DNA of 64,000 bases, taken from NCBI RefSeq assembly GCF_001625305.1, contig NW_017804431.1:1426070-1490069 (forward strand). Reading direction: 5' to 3'. The notes under the pieces were generated by a model that was not told the origin of the DNA, made no database searches, and saw only the letters and a list, made by a program, of their open reading frames with translations. The position numbers were made by a program, and so were the translations under genes. This DNA comes from Branchiostoma belcheri (Eukaryota > Chordata > Leptocardii > Amphioxiformes > Branchiostomatidae). Below, one piece after another: positions 1 to 11,649 of this stretch (positions within the stretch are counted from its first letter, which is position 1; each line of letters begins with the position of its first letter).

Positions 1-2656
1 ACACCCCTACAGGTACTTCCTGTCCACGGTGTCCGGCGGCATCTTCCTGGACTTCCAGCCGAAGTACTCGTGGGTAATCCTGGGGTTCGCGTTCATGGCT
101 GCCGGTCTGGGCACGGCGGGGACGCCCTTCACCACAACCCTGTGGGGCCTGGGCTTCCTGCAACACTTAGCGGGATGGGGACACGGCTTCACGGACGCTG
201 GTTTGTTTGTTTGTTTGTTTGTTTGTTGGCTGGGCACGGCGGGGACGCCCTTCACCACAACCCTGTGGGGCCTGGGCTTCCTGCAACACTTGGCGGGGTG
301 GGGGCACGGCTTCACGGACGCTGGTTTGTTTGTTTGTTTGCTTGTTTGTTAAATGGGCAAGGCGGTACAGTAAGGTGCTAGCCTTAGCCTCTACCAGGCT
401 TCGGGCGGGCTGGAAAGAGTAGAGATTGGCCAAATAGAGAGATTATAACATACCGAGGGAGTTTTTTCCGCGAGAGAGTACAGTTTGTCCCACCACTATC
501 TACAGGACAAACTCCCCCCCGGAATCTCATCTCTCTATTTGGCCAATATCTACTCTATCCAGCAGTCTCCCAAAGCCTGGTAGAGGCTAAGCTATACCCA
601 CAAATAAATATTGACTTTACCATATCAATAAAAAGGCATATGAGCATACCATGTTATCTTTTCCCCCTTCCAGCCGGCTCGGTGGTCTGCGTGCGGCTGT
701 GGGGAGAGAAGGCGTCAGCCCCCATGCACGCGATGCACTCTGGGTACCCGATCGGTGCCTTCATCATCCCTCTCATCGCCATCCCCTTCCTGTCGCCGGA
801 CCGCCCCCCAGCGGACGCCAATGGTACTACACCCGCTCCTCCGACTGTGGAAGAAGCCTGGCTGCTGTCCAGTGTGCAATGGCCGTACGTTGGCGTGTCG
901 GTTCTTCAGTTTATCATCGGCTTCGTGTTTTTCTACTTCCAGTACCGCGAACTGGCCACCTACTACGATCGAAAGCAGCCTGAAAAATCTCCCAAATCCT
1001 TTTCCGCCTTTGTGTCTCCGAGTCGCTTTCTCGAGGGACAGGGCCGTAAGGCTGTCTTCCTTCTGGTTTGTCTCTTCCTCTTTTACACCATGTTCCAGTT
1101 TAACCAGAACCCGTTCACGCAGTACATGGTGTCCTACATGGTGGAGACGGGCATGTACACTAAACCTGAAGCCAGCGTGGTCTACTCCACCTTCTGGATC
1201 TGTTACGCTTCGATGCGGTGGCTGTCTATTGCCATAGCCGCCTGGGTGCCCATTCACGTTATGTTAAGTGTTGAAATCACAGGCCTATGCATCTCTGGGG
1301 TGGTTCTAGCGGCTTGGGGAGCGACAGACAAGACGGTTTGTTTATTTTGTTTGTTTGTTTGTTTTTTTGTTTATTTGTTTATTTAACTAGAGAACATTCG
1401 CCCTGGAGGGCGGGTTTCAATGCACCCGGGGGGGGGGGCAATCACCAAACACACAAAAATAATAACAATACCACATACTAGTAAAGTAAGAAACTTATGT
1501 ACAATCAAGGGGCAAATTAAAATAAGGTAACTTAAGCACGAACTTAAGTAACAGAAGAATAAGCGGTCCAAAACATGCATACATTAAATAATATCATATA
1601 GAAATCAAATATATTTTAAGTGAAAGGATGAATTTGCATATCTGTTTAAAGTTAAAACTTTTGATCCAACACAAAAAAGTTCTCTCACCTAGAGCTTTCG
1701 ACCTTTCACTCTGGTCTTCCTCAGTAGACTGACCCAGAGAAGCTTGTCACGTAGCTTCTTTGACGTGTGACGTCAACATTGGGTCAAAGGTATCTGGTAG
1801 ACGATGTCGGCCCCCGTCGCGGTTCAATGAATTTGCATATCTATGTATAATTGGCAGGTGTTCTGGGCTTTTACCTGTATCCTGGGTCTCTTCTCTTCTT
1901 CGGTGTTTCCCGGTGGCACGGCCTGGGCAAACCGCTACCTGGACGCCTCTTCAGTCGTCTTCGCCATCTGTGTCGTAGGGGCGTCGGTGGGAAGCACGGC
2001 AGCGAACTACGTCACAGGTTTGTTTCCAAACTTAATTCACATTACATTACGTTACATTACATACATGTACATACATAAAAAGAAACTCAGCATCTTACTA
2101 TTCACGTAAATTCAATAAATACAACACAAGTAAAGTTAGACATCACATGCACTAATTTTTATTGTACATTCTGTTGTTCACCTGGTTGAATGATAATTTA
2201 TAATTTGAAGTAAATACTAGTAGATCCATTGATATGTATTTATCATTGTTTCTGTTATCTTGCGAATATAACCGTTACATTACATGTGCTCGACATATTC
2301 TTCAAAACATGCAAACATTTTCTATGTAATATTTTATAAGTAATTTGTGACATAGTAGTATTTCTTGAAATATTTTATAATTACTTTGTGACATACGTGT
2401 ACCTAATGTTGGCTTTGTTTGGTTCTTCTCCGTCACAGGTTACCTGTTTGAGTACGTCGGTCCTCGCGCCATGCTGTACTTCTTCATGTCCTGCGGCTGC
2501 GCATTGCTGGTCGTGTTTGCCGTGATGCAGGTTTCGGTTTCTCCTCTCTTTGCGGGGCCTGGCCCGTCGGCAAGGGGGGAAACTTTGGAGATGGGAGATC
2601 GGCAGGATGACAAGGACGCCAAGAAAGATAATGAACGTTCAACTTCAAATATTTAG
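1..2656 (+). CDS. MFSD4/NaGLT1-family major facilitator transporter, 3' four exons (5' truncated)
   Basis: Exons read as <1-200 (possibly starting at 13 after an AG), 674-1335, 1858-2017 and 2439-2656, with GT-AG borders in phases 1, 0 and 1 and a TAA stop at 2654-2656. The product is a multi-pass membrane protein. After the second-exon junction it reads FTDAGSVVCVRLWGEK then MHAMHSGYPIGAF, matching the family pattern 'D-x-G-x-N-V...WG-x-K...M-Q-A-L-H...G-A-F' of sodium-dependent glucose transporter 1 and MFSD4. A charged cytosolic loop (YRELATYYDRKQPEK) separates the two six-helix halves. Later helices carry ILGLFSSSVFPGG and VVGASVGSTAANYVTGY, also family-like. The tail is short, hydrophilic and Lys/Asp-rich. 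Family placement is good; substrate is not inferable from sequence. The first helices are outside the window. Confidence 0.85.
107..323 (+). repeat. 123-bp tandem duplication of transporter exon end plus GTTT microsatellite
   Basis: Positions 107-229 and 230-352 repeat with a 123-bp period. The unit contains the last about 94 bp of the first visible transporter exon, its donor and a (GTTT)n run. The second copy lacks a usable AG acceptor at its 5' side, so it is probably not spliced in. The period equals 41 codons, so the copies stay in frame, which creates a long but misleading open reading frame. The copies may be a real duplication or an assembly stutter at the microsatellite. Confidence 0.85.
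1660..1795 (-). ncRNA. Penelope-type repeat tail with hammerhead-like core (copy 1)
   Basis: Read on the minus strand, 1730-1686 gives GUCUA, then CUGAGGA, one extra A, a GACC/GGUC hairpin, GAAA, the palindrome AGCU overlapping into UC, and UAGG that can pair back to CUA plus two G-U pairs. This is the order of a type I hammerhead with a minimal palindromic stem III, as known for Penelope-like elements. The extra A before stem II departs from the consensus, so activity is uncertain. A second copy lies at 63405-63540 on the plus strand. Confidence 0.4.
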
Positions 2657-3006
2657 TCAGCAAAAAATACTGTCAAATTCGTGCACACCTACTACTGCTA
2701 GCTACTACTACCTTTGCATGAAAACCAACTGACTTTTTTAGATGTAGTTGAGAGACGGTGTTTGTTAACTAGTATTAAAATGTCGCCTGGGCCAGCTAAA
2801 AATGATTGTAGCTACTTGGATAAGTCGTTCGAATGAATCACAAAGGACGAAGTTAGAAGCATATGCAATCTCTTTAATCACACATTTCGACTAGATTGAC
2901 GTTTACCGTTAGGCACGTACTCAACACTGTTCACAGCTTTACAGTTCTCTGCAGTGAATGTCGACATGGTTAAAATGTGATGCTAAAGGAGTGACTAAAC
3001 AGACCA
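2657..3006. other. Non-coding 3' flank of the transporter gene
   Basis: AT-rich sequence directly after the transporter stop, probably 3' UTR and flank. I see no gene or recognisable element in it. Confidence 0.5.
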
Positions 3007-3182
3007 TACATAATGAAGATCACATTGTTCTCCAACTCAAGACACGAAGATATTATCTAAACTCCCCAGAAATTATCGACCGAATCACTCAGTCTTTATC
3101 AAAATTGAGTGATTCGGTCGAATATTTCTGGTGAATTATTTTCGTGTCTTGGGGTGGAGAACAGTTTGATTTTCATTATGTA
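3007..3182. mobile_element. Foldback/MITE hairpin element, about 176 bp
   Basis: The two halves are imperfect reverse complements. They start TACATAATGAA and end TTCATTATGTA. The central arms ACCGAATCACTCA and TGAGTGATTCGGT flank a short loop at about 3099-3112. The terminal TA may be the target duplication. No coding capacity. Confidence 0.75.
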
Positions 3183-3639
3183 TTTTACCAACTCAGATGC
3201 AAACTGACTTTTCATTCATCTCCCAAGCACGTAGCTGTTCCTTGTCATTTTGCTATGTAGCGTTACACCTTGCAAAGAAAAAAAAAGGACTACAACATCA
3301 CAGTTACGTAACTGCCTTGCAGGAAATAACCTTACAGTAAATATTCATTCTTATAGCGTTTTCTTAGACATATTTTCTGAAGAAAACATTCGGCTCAGAA
3401 GGACGAACAAGAAATGGCATTTTGGTAAGAAACTTTTTTGGTTGGAAACTTTGAATTTTATCACTCAGCAATTGTAGATAAATACAACTTCTACTTCTGG
3501 GTAACTGTGGTTACCGATACAACATTAGTTCTCAGTGACTAATGTATTCCACAGAAGACTATGTAGTTTATAAGTGTACAGAGGCTACATACTTGTACAG
3601 TCTTATAAGGAATGTATTACTACAACATTATTACAGTTC

Positions 3640-4020
3640 TGTATCTGTATCTGTATCTGTATAGCCGGTATAACCGCCTTTCGGCGTAACACACCAGCTT
3701 CGCAGGCACGCGGCGCGGCGGCAGCTGGCTATATTACACCGATCGAGTTGTTCCATCTAACCCTTGAACTTCTAGCTCTAGACATTGTTTAAAGCTATCT
3801 ATTGACAGTGCCCCTACTGTACTTGGTGACAGTGAGTTCCACTCTGCGATAGTTCTAGGAAAGAATGAATTCTTGAACACCTCAATCCTTGGTTGATAAC
3901 TCTGGTACTTGAATGCCTGGCTATTTCTTGTTCTCTTCTGGGCTGGTATTAGGTACTTAGTAGTTGGGACATCCACCAGTTTATTAGTCATTTTGTACAT
4001 CATGCATAGTCTAGACATCT
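3640..4020 (-). mobile_element. 3' end of a non-LTR retrotransposon (CR1/L2-like), reverse orientation
   Basis: On the minus strand an open frame from 4018 to 3734 contains NSFFPRTIAEWNSLSPSTV, the conserved C-terminal tail of many non-LTR reverse transcriptase ORFs. The element finishes at about 3645 with a (GATACA)n-type short tandem tail, typical of CR1/L2-like elements rather than poly-A. Related 3' ends occur at 21180-21360, 37300-37555 and 58945-59040. Confidence 0.75.
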
Positions 4021-4426
4021 TTCTTCTGTCTTCAAGTGACTAGGTATGTTACTGAAATTCTACAGCAAAGAAACGCATGTCCTCAAAATGCATTAATATG
4101 TTATATCAGAAGCTCCCAGCATCAAAATAAGCCACCACCATGCTTTTTAATCAGTCGCTAGATATTTCAGGTATCGTCACTTATAAAAAACTTGTATTAA
4201 AAATTTTGCTCCAAAACAACTATATCTGAACACTTCTCCAGTTAGCTGTGAGCCTCAACCAAACATCAATGTCCGCCTCACTGATACATTCAAGATGACT
4301 CATTTTGGTGTAAGTTTGTATCAGACAAAGCCGCTACAATAGAGTTACTTGTCAGCTTTACAGACATGTAGGATTGATGGTTTTGTGGATAACTGGGTGT
4401 GATCAGATTTAGTAGAGCAGATGCGA

Positions 4427-7400
4427 TTATCGTGGCCTGATTTTCATAGACACAGACTTTAGGGAGTATTGCTGGCCTCTCCAGTTGCCCCACGTCACAC
4501 CTTGCGCGCTTGGACAGGAGTTCCCACAGTTGCCCAGGTAGCGGCCGTTGGGGTGGGCCAAGCTGCATTTATGAAACCACCAGCCGGCCTGTCCGCGCGA
4601 CTGAGCACAGTTCCAGCTGGCATAATCATTGTCCCTGTCCACAGTGGAGAACATCATCCTGTTGTTGTAATTCATGTCGTCTCCCGCGTCGCCTGAATAC
4701 CCGGAAACGGTCAGCCGGTACTGGTCCGACTCACCGGCCAACCTGGATGGGAACAGCAAATCACACAATATCAGCTATGAACGACAATCTGCATTGATTC
4801 TGATTCTGGCCTGTTTGTAAAGCAAATTAGAGTTTAGAGATCTTATACCTCCATGAGGTACTTAGAGCTTGTGAAAATTTTGCTGTGTTTTTTTTGTCTT
4901 ATTGATGATAGAAATGTTGTTATTAGCATATTCTTAACGTCTTCTATCAAATATGATACATGTATACATGTAATAAATGTAATAAATGTATCTCATGTAT
5001 AAATTGTATGAATGTATAAATCATGTATGCGTGAAAGTCCTATCCTTTGGCAGGATTGACCTGAACATTTACATAACCTAATGCCTAATGATGGTCATCT
5101 AACTTAGACATGACTTACAGTAGCAGAGTTTTTAGGATTGAACTCTTCTTCTGTGTGTTTTACGTATTTCCAAGTGACATCCTGACAATGATGATTTGCT
5201 TACTAATAGATAAATTTCTAATTGAAAGGAGGAGTACCAACCTAAACGTATCGTATGCTGCGTAGGCCGTCTCCCCACCCCAGTCCATCATATCCACCCG
5301 CATTCTATAGTCCTTCGGTGTCAGGCGGTGGATGTTCTCGTTCCCAAGCCAGTATTCCCCGTTCTTGTTCCCAAACCCATGCTTGTACTCCTCCCAGGTC
5401 CGGCTGAAGGGAACCGACCCGTCCATTCTGCGCTGGATGACAGTCCATCCTCCTCCTGTGGGAAAACACACATCGTTACTTTCTAGACTATGTCGCTATG
5501 GAAGTAGTTTTTCCATGATGACCGTACAGAAGGTCTTCGCACTGTGGTGAAAATTGATTGGAATAGACCAACCCATTAAGGTCTCCGGGGCGGCTAATTT
5601 AAACCCTCTAAACTATCCAAAAGTGGCAGAAATTGCGGCGCTTATATCTGTAGTATGTGCTTCTGACCTTTAGAATAATATCGGTTTATTTCAATAACCG
5701 TTGACACATACATAGCAGCCAAGACGTTGGCTGAATTGTGTAGGGACAATCACAATTTCGGATCGAGACGTGATTAAAACATATAGAATAACATACGAAG
5801 TAAAAGAGTTATATACAAAATTTGTCAGAGTGTCAGTTACTGTGACAATCTAAAAATAGCGGTTAGACCAATAACAAGAGGATAGACTTTTATCGTTGTG
5901 TATTAGCGTTGCGTTTGCAAGTTTTGGACTAGTTAGGCAGGGGAGTTAGACCGGTTTATTGTTTGAACTCATGCTGTGCACAATATGTATAATATTGTGT
6001 GGTGCCATTGGAATCAACTTGGATAACTCAAACATTGCGAATTGGCAGCCAAACAACTTCAGTGTGCGAAGCGTTAAACAGGCGTATATTTAGGGCACAC
6101 CTGTGTATATCACCGATATCTATGTGCCTGGAAACAATATCTACCGTCTGTATCCATGTCACAGTAGACCGTTACACCGGACAGGGGTGGGCCAAGTGTG
6201 TAGACTCCACTGGTCGTGTGTCCGGCGGCTTTATATGCAGCACAGTCTGCCTCTGGGAAACGGTAAGTAGCAGGGAACAGAGTCACGATGTTATGATTGA
6301 TACACATACAATAGGAGCATATCGGTAACTCATCATAACTCTGTTAGTAGATGACAAAATTTAAAAAAAAATCCGTAAATGTGGGAACAAGTAGGCGACA
6401 AGTAAGAAAAGAACAAAAAGGGTCGCAACTATTGGACAAAAAGCAATTGTACTGCATCAAAATGTTTGCATAATGAGGTAATTATAATGTGACCGGTAAC
6501 ACTTGTATATGACTGCCATCCCGTATTTGAAATGCTGGGATGTGTCATAGTTTGTAGGCACGACAGTGGAAACGTTATGACTGTGTTGTTGTAAGACCCG
6601 GAAGTGTAGCATCAGAACCGTGAGAAACTCGGACCCCAAAACTCACCTGCAGGAGGAGCAGTCGGGGCTGCTGGGGTTGTGACCTGCGGAGGAGCAGTCG
6701 AGGCTGCTGGGGTTGTGACCTGCGGAGGAGCAGTCGGGGCTGCTGGGGTTGTGACCTGCGGAGGAGCAGTCGGGGCTGCTGGGGGTTTGACCTGCGCAGG
6801 ACCATCACTCGCGGGGGGTCCTGACAGACATCCCAACTCTGTTGGTTTGATAAACATTTATTGTTATTCTTCAAAGCTTTGAACTTTCCTTACAGATAAG
6901 AGCATTCCCAATGGAACACCTGACAGACCGGCAAGCCAACCTACTTACCTGAACGTTTTCCTAGAATGAGTACAGTCTTGGCCTCTGAGTTCCTCTTTGA
7001 TCTGCGGTGCATCTCCGCACTTTTCCAAAAGGTGGCGCTGTCATCACGTCGCCAATCGTCAGTTGAGCTAGCTGGGCCCTATAAGGCAAGTATTTTCACG
7101 TTACAGTTAACAAGCACAGTCGCAAGCTTTGCCATAGGCTATATACTGTAGTATGACAAAACACAAAAACATAAAACTACTTCACTCAAAATGAATACTT
7201 ACTTGTTTAAAGTATGATAGGACAATCACATAAAGCTACTTAACTCACGATGAACATTTACTTGTTTCTAATTCAGAGCACAACAAGGCTCCTAATTGCA
7301 ACCCTGAGCTTCACATATTTGCACGAATGGTGCTCATAAACTGTTGAATGGCTTAGAAAAAGGTTTCGACGCTTTAATCTCTTCAGAAAAAACGGAAAAA

Positions 7401-8005
7401 ATCATCCTTACCTTGTCCTCAGCCTCCTTCTCTTGCTTCAACTGCATCTGGAGCACCTGATCCTTTAGGTAGTGTAGTTCTTCCCGCAGATCTGTCTGGA
7501 ACGCCGTTTGCTGAACCTGCAGATCTTCCTGGAACGCCGTTTGCTGATCCCGCAGATCTTCCTGGAACTTCGCCGTTTGCTGAACCTGCAGATCTTCCTG
7601 GAACTCCGTTTGCTGATCCCGTATATCCCGTATCTCTCTCATGAGCGCCGTTTGCTGATCCCGCAGATCTTCCTGGAACTTCGCCGTTTGCTGAACCTGC
7701 AGATCTTCCTGGAACGCCGTTTGCTGATCCCGCAGATCTTCCTGGAACGCCGTTTGCTGAACCCGGAGATCTTCCTGGAACGCCGTTTGCTGATGCTGTA
7801 TATCCCGTATCTCTCTCATGAGCGCCGTTTGCTGTTCCCGCATTGTGGCGATCTCCCGCACCATGAACAGCAGGGCAACGAAGCCTACCACAGCCGCGAG
7901 TCCTGACAGCGCCGGGAGGATTCCATTGGTCCACCGGTTTCCATGGCGACCTACAGAACCTTCCGGAACTGCCTCGCCGTTTGGAAACAGCTTCTTGGAC
8001 GACAT
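4427..8005 (-). CDS. FReD-A: type II transmembrane coiled-coil protein with C-terminal fibrinogen-related domain
   Basis: Six exons on the minus strand: 8005-7412 (UTR from 8016), 7078-6949, 6838-6647, 6252-6145, 5455-5242 and 4742-4427, all GT-AG. They sum to 1554 bp, 517 residues. Layout: short cytosolic tail (MSSKKLFPNG...), a single membrane span at about 29-49 with no signal peptide, a coiled coil to residue 198 built from QQTAFQEDL(R/Q) repeats, a spacer, a Pro/Thr stalk of PPQVTTPAAPTA repeats, then a FReD. The FReD shows [47 protein letters not shown], the calcium-loop-like FSTVDRDND, GWWFHKC, and ends SMKIRPR. The architecture resembles FIBCD1, a membrane pattern receptor for acetylated ligands; ligand here is unknown. 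The start ATG is conserved in all three paralogs. It is divergent from FReD-B. Confidence 0.88.
6647..6805 (-). repeat. 36-bp coding minisatellite (Pro/Thr stalk) in FReD-A exon 3
   Basis: Exon 3 encodes PPQVTTPAAPTA units of 12 residues; A has about four, FReD-B two and FReD-C one to two. The repeats are nearly identical at DNA level, so unit number probably changes by slippage or unequal exchange. The encoded stalk lies between coiled coil and FReD and would set the height of the head domain. Confidence 0.85.
7484..7834 (-). repeat. Coding minisatellite encoding hendecad coiled coil in FReD-A
   Basis: Residues 58-174 consist of ten units beginning QQTA or QQTE. Most are 11 residues (QQTAFQEDLR plus V or D), with 12-residue variants carrying an inserted K and two 14-residue QQTALMREIRDI units. 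An 11-residue period fits a hendecad (3-4-4) coiled coil. At DNA level the units are 33-42 bp and nearly identical. FReD-B keeps one unit and FReD-C only a degenerate one, so the array expanded in A. Confidence 0.88.
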
Positions 8006-8692
8006 CTTCGAGAAACCTGGCGGAATATGAAGCAAATGAAAACATGATTCTCATCAGCTCCCCGCCCAATCAACCCTCTCGAGACTCAGATTACAATCGG
8101 CCAAATAAGATAAGATAATAAATTGTTGCAGTTCGAAAATGAAATAACCTGCGCCGGGGACCCTCACTTGTGTTCTGCTATCACCAGAAGGAACCGAAAG
8201 GACATCCCTGGTCCCAAAATCTGGCCTTGTGAACACAGACGCAAACGGGGCTTATCCATGCCGTAAGCCCAGCGTCGCGACTTGTGCTACAAGTTTACGA
8301 AACGCCTGATTGAGACATACAGATACATGAACAGGTTTGGACCTTTTCACGGTGGCTTCAGTATCAGAAACACTAGTATAAATGCAAAAAGGGCCAACCT
8401 TGGTGTATTGAATTTGATCTAGTCTCACAAAGAATTTGTATGTATGAGACATTGTTGTTAGACCGCACAGCTGGATTTGCATGCCGTTCGTACTTTTTTC
8501 TTTAGTAGAGGTTAGAAGTGCTGTCAACCAGAAAACCTGCCGCATAATTATTGAGAAGAAGTAAAATTGGTACAATATATCAATTTCAGTAAAGGTAACA
8601 GCGATCATAAACGGCTAAAGTAAACCACTGTGTATCAAGAACACTTAGTACAGTAGAGGTAACGGCAGGAAAAGAATTAAAAAAAAAAACAA

Positions 8693-8732
8693 GTGTCCAG
8701 ACGCAGCGTCAACTCGAACACTGCTGGTTTGC
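8693..8732 (-). promoter_or_regulatory. Upstream module of FReD-A, copy 1: candidate 5' non-coding exon, donor lost
   Basis: This matches the block AACCAGCAGTGTTTG...CGTCTGG found upstream of all three FReD genes. The donor part CTACTACAGCG/GTGAGTG is missing here and is replaced by an A-rich run on the plus strand. It is therefore probably a decayed copy. Confidence 0.5.
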
Positions 8733-9587
8733 AACATGTAATGAATGGCCGTGGGACAGGGGAATATATGGTTTACATCTAAATTGAAGACCTGTAAGTA
8801 CCTGTAAGTAACATGTTGTCATTGGGAAAAGTGGCCCCGGAAACATAACAATAACAATTCTATAACACAATAACTCTGGTCAATAAGCCAGTAAATTAGA
8901 AAACCTTTCATTGAAAGAAATATTTTGAAATGTTTTCCACAACAGGTACACCAAAGCTCGTCTACATAAAGGTAACTACGTAAATCCTATATTTTTCCAA
9001 GGCAACTCTTCAGTCACCTATCTACAGATTTGTATCCTCTTAGCGGCAACAGGAGGCAAATAAAAGCTGAAAAAGCGCCACTTTTTCAGTTGCCATAACA
9101 CATTAATGAGGACTGATGGACTCTATTGAAATGCATGTTGCTGAGAGAATCCCATTAGTGCGGTAACATGGCAATGTCGCTAAACTTTAGGCTGGTTTAC
9201 ACTCGTTCTCTGGCTGTGTGGAAACTTAACTATCACGCTATAACTTTGGGCCTTGTCTACAAAAGGAACGAAGAACTCACAAGTCCACGGCGGATAACAT
9301 CGAGAGTGAACAGGATTAAAAACAGAAGGAGGACATTTTACCGAGACCTTGCCAACGTAAGGTATTTTACATGGAGATCGAGAAATAATTATAGTTACGA
9401 AATGGTAGGTATGTACTACAGTGGAAACAGGCTGGTGATAGAAATAAAAAAATCTTATAAGTGCACTTCTCTCATCTTCTAACCATCATAAACAGCTAAA
9501 ATTAACCAGCATGTATCAAGTACAGTTAGTACAGTAAGGCAACGTTACGTTAAGAGGAATGAAAAACAAGTAAAGGTTTCCACTCAC

Positions 9588-9636
9588 CGCTGTAGTAGTT
9601 ACCAGACGCGGCGTCAGATCAAACACTGCTGGTTTT
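9588..9636 (-). promoter_or_regulatory. Upstream module of FReD-A, copy 2: candidate 5' non-coding exon
   Basis: On the minus strand the block ends CTACTACAGCG/GTGAGTGG, a strong donor. It would splice to the acceptor just before 8016, only 11 nt upstream of the FReD-A ATG. The whole surrounding module (about 8.7-9.6 kb) is repeated at 9.6-10.5 kb. Exon status is inference from conservation and the donor. Confidence 0.5.
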
Positions 9637-10459
9637 CCATATGTCATGCACGACCGTGGGACAGGGGAATACATAGTTTACATCTCAAGTAAAGACCTGA
9701 AAGTGTTGTTAATGAGAAAAGTGCCCCAGGAAACATAACAAAAACAATTCTATAACACAATCACCCTGGTCAATGAGCCAGTAATTTGTTGAAAGAAATC
9801 TTTTGAAATGTTTTACAAAACAGCTACACCAAAGCATGTCTACATAAAAGGTAACTACGTAAATCGTATATTTTTCCATGGCAACTCTTCGGTCCCCTAT
9901 CTACAGATTTGTATCCTCTTAGCGGCAACAGGAGGCAAATAAAAGTTTATAACGCGCCACTTTTTCAGTTGCCATAATACATTAATGAGGACTGATGGAC
10001 TCTATTGAAATACATGTTGCTGAGAATCCCATTAGTGCGGTAACCTGGTAATGTCGCTAAACTTTAGGCTGGTTTACACTCGTTCTTTGGCTGTGTGGAA
10101 ACTTAACTATCACGCTATAACTTCGGGCCTTGTCTACAAAAGTAACGAAGAACTCACAAGTCCACGGCGGATAACATCGAGAGTGAACAGGATTAAAAAC
10201 AGAAGGAGGACATTTTACCGAGACCTTGCCAACGTAAGGTATTTTACATGGAGATCGAGAAATAATTATAGTTACGAAATGCTAGTTGTGTACTACAGTG
10301 GAAACAGGCTGGTGATAGAAAGAAAAAAACTTATAAGTGCACTTCTCTCATCTTACAACCATCATAAACAGCTAAAATTAACCAGTATGTATCAAGTACA
10401 CTTAGTACAGTAAATGTAATGACTAGAAGAATAAAAAACAAGTAAAGGTTTCCACTCAC

Positions 10460-10508
10460 CGCTGTAGTAGTTACCAGACGCGGCGTCAGCTCAAACACTG
10501 CAGGTTTT
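10460..10508 (-). promoter_or_regulatory. Upstream module of FReD-A, copy 3: candidate 5' non-coding exon
   Basis: Third minus-strand copy of the same block, again with the intact donor CTACTACAGCG/GTGAGTGG. It belongs to the outermost, partly truncated module. Confidence 0.5.
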
Positions 10509-10879
10509 CCAAATGCAATGCATGACCGTGGGACAGGTGAATATATGGTTTACATCTAAATTAAGAACCTGTAAGTAGCTTAACATGTTGTCAATGGGAG
10601 AAATGCCCCCGGAAACATAACAAAAACAATTCTATTACACAGTCACTCTGGTCAATAAGAGCCTAAAGTGGAAAACCTTTCGTTGAAAGAAATCTTTTAA
10701 AAGGATTTACACAACAGGTAAACCAGAGCCTAAGTTAATCCTACATTTTCATTTGCCTCCTGCGTGTTGTTGTTGCCGCAAAGATGATATAATGCTGCTA
10801 ATGTGTGGCCGTAGGGTTGCCTTGGGAAGTATAGGATTAACGTACTGTGTAACACGTTTTATGTAGACATTCTTTTTTT

Positions 10880-11106
10880 ATTCCAACATGTAATCACCAG
10901 ACGTGGTGACGGCACATTCAAGTTTTTTCAACACCAACACAGGGGACAGATACATGACAGGACAATACTCATTTTCAGTTGAGCGAAGTGAGGAAAGTCG
11001 TGTAAAGTGCCTTTCCAAAGGGCACAAGATCGGTGGCATGTCAGGACTCGAACCCGGGACCTCTAGGTTCCGAATCGCGCACTCTGCCGCTACGCCACAC
11101 GAACCC
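10880..11106 (-). mobile_element. tRNA-derived SINE, family 1 (minus orientation)
   Basis: On the minus strand it starts with a tRNA-like head (GTGGCGTAGCGGCAGAGTGC as A box, GGGTTCGAGTCCTG as B box), followed by a shared body and a tail ending near CATGTTGGAAT with poly-A. The direct repeat ACATTCTTT on both sides is a likely 9-bp target duplication. The homologous insertion is present upstream of FReD-C at 17655-17888, so it predates the B/C duplication. Confidence 0.85.
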
Positions 11107-11297
11107 ACATAAACATTCTTTGGTGTACCTGTTGTGTCAAAAGTGTGTTTCCTCTACGATGAGAGGTTTTCTAAGTTACTGGCTTATTGACCAGAGTAAT
11201 TGTGTTATAGAATTGCTATTGCTATGTTTTTTTTCATTGACAACAGGCTAAGTTACTTACGGGTCCTTAATTGAAATGTAAACCATATATTCCCCTG

Positions 11298-11645
11298 AAT
11301 GCCTTCATACCTAGTAGATGCTCTGCTGAACTTCACTCCCTTGTACCCCCACTCAGAACATTCTCTGCAAGAACACGCTTAGCCACCTTAACAGCAGAAA
11401 ATCACCCTTCCTTCCTCAATAGTCCATCAGTCAAGAGAAAATTTCATGCTGACGGTTTCTTCCCCAGAACCACTTCACTGTGGAACAAGCTTCCCCGTGA
11501 ATGTTTCACCGCAAATTACAACCTCCAACGGTTTAAATCAAGGGTGAACAAATATCTGACCACGCAGTCATCACTGTAACCCAAAACATGTAAGTGGCTC
11601 TCACGAGCCTTGTTTTGAGGTGAATCTGAAGTAAAAAAAAAAAAA
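11298..11645 (+). mobile_element. 5'-truncated non-LTR retrotransposon 3' end with poly-A
   Basis: The frame 11271-11579 encodes RKFHADGFFPRTTSLWNKLP and a C-terminal FKSRVNKYL, the usual tail of a non-LTR reverse transcriptase. A 3' UTR and a 13-nt A run at 11633-11645 follow. It sits exactly where the distal FReD-B upstream module should carry its candidate first exon, so it probably removed that copy. Confidence 0.8.
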
Positions 11646-11649
11646 TCGT

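Larger units (their letters stand above)
8640..10860. repeat. Tandem upstream modules of FReD-A (about 870-bp period, 2.5 copies)
   Basis: Blocks at 8.7-9.6, 9.6-10.45 and 10.45-10.86 kb are near-identical direct repeats. They share CATTAATGAGGACTGATGG, the candidate first exon and flanking sequence. Open frames of 104 and 120 codons on the plus strand at 9168 and 10051 lie inside the repeats, but they are interrupted in the homologous blocks near 11.7 and 18.4 kb, so I do not call them genes. Inverted copies lie upstream of FReD-B and FReD-C. Confidence 0.8.

Noticed and set aside
7508-7906. Plus-strand leucine/arginine-rich open frame with repeats
   Set aside because: It is the antisense shadow of the FReD-A hendecad repeat; long frames are expected opposite a repetitive coding minisatellite.
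9168-10413. Two similar plus-strand open frames of 104 and 120 codons (MSLNFRLVYTRSLAVWKLNYH...)
   Set aside because: They lie in tandem upstream modules. The homologous blocks at about 11.65-11.88 and 18.36-18.53 kb have indels and gaps in this frame, and no splice or family evidence supports coding.
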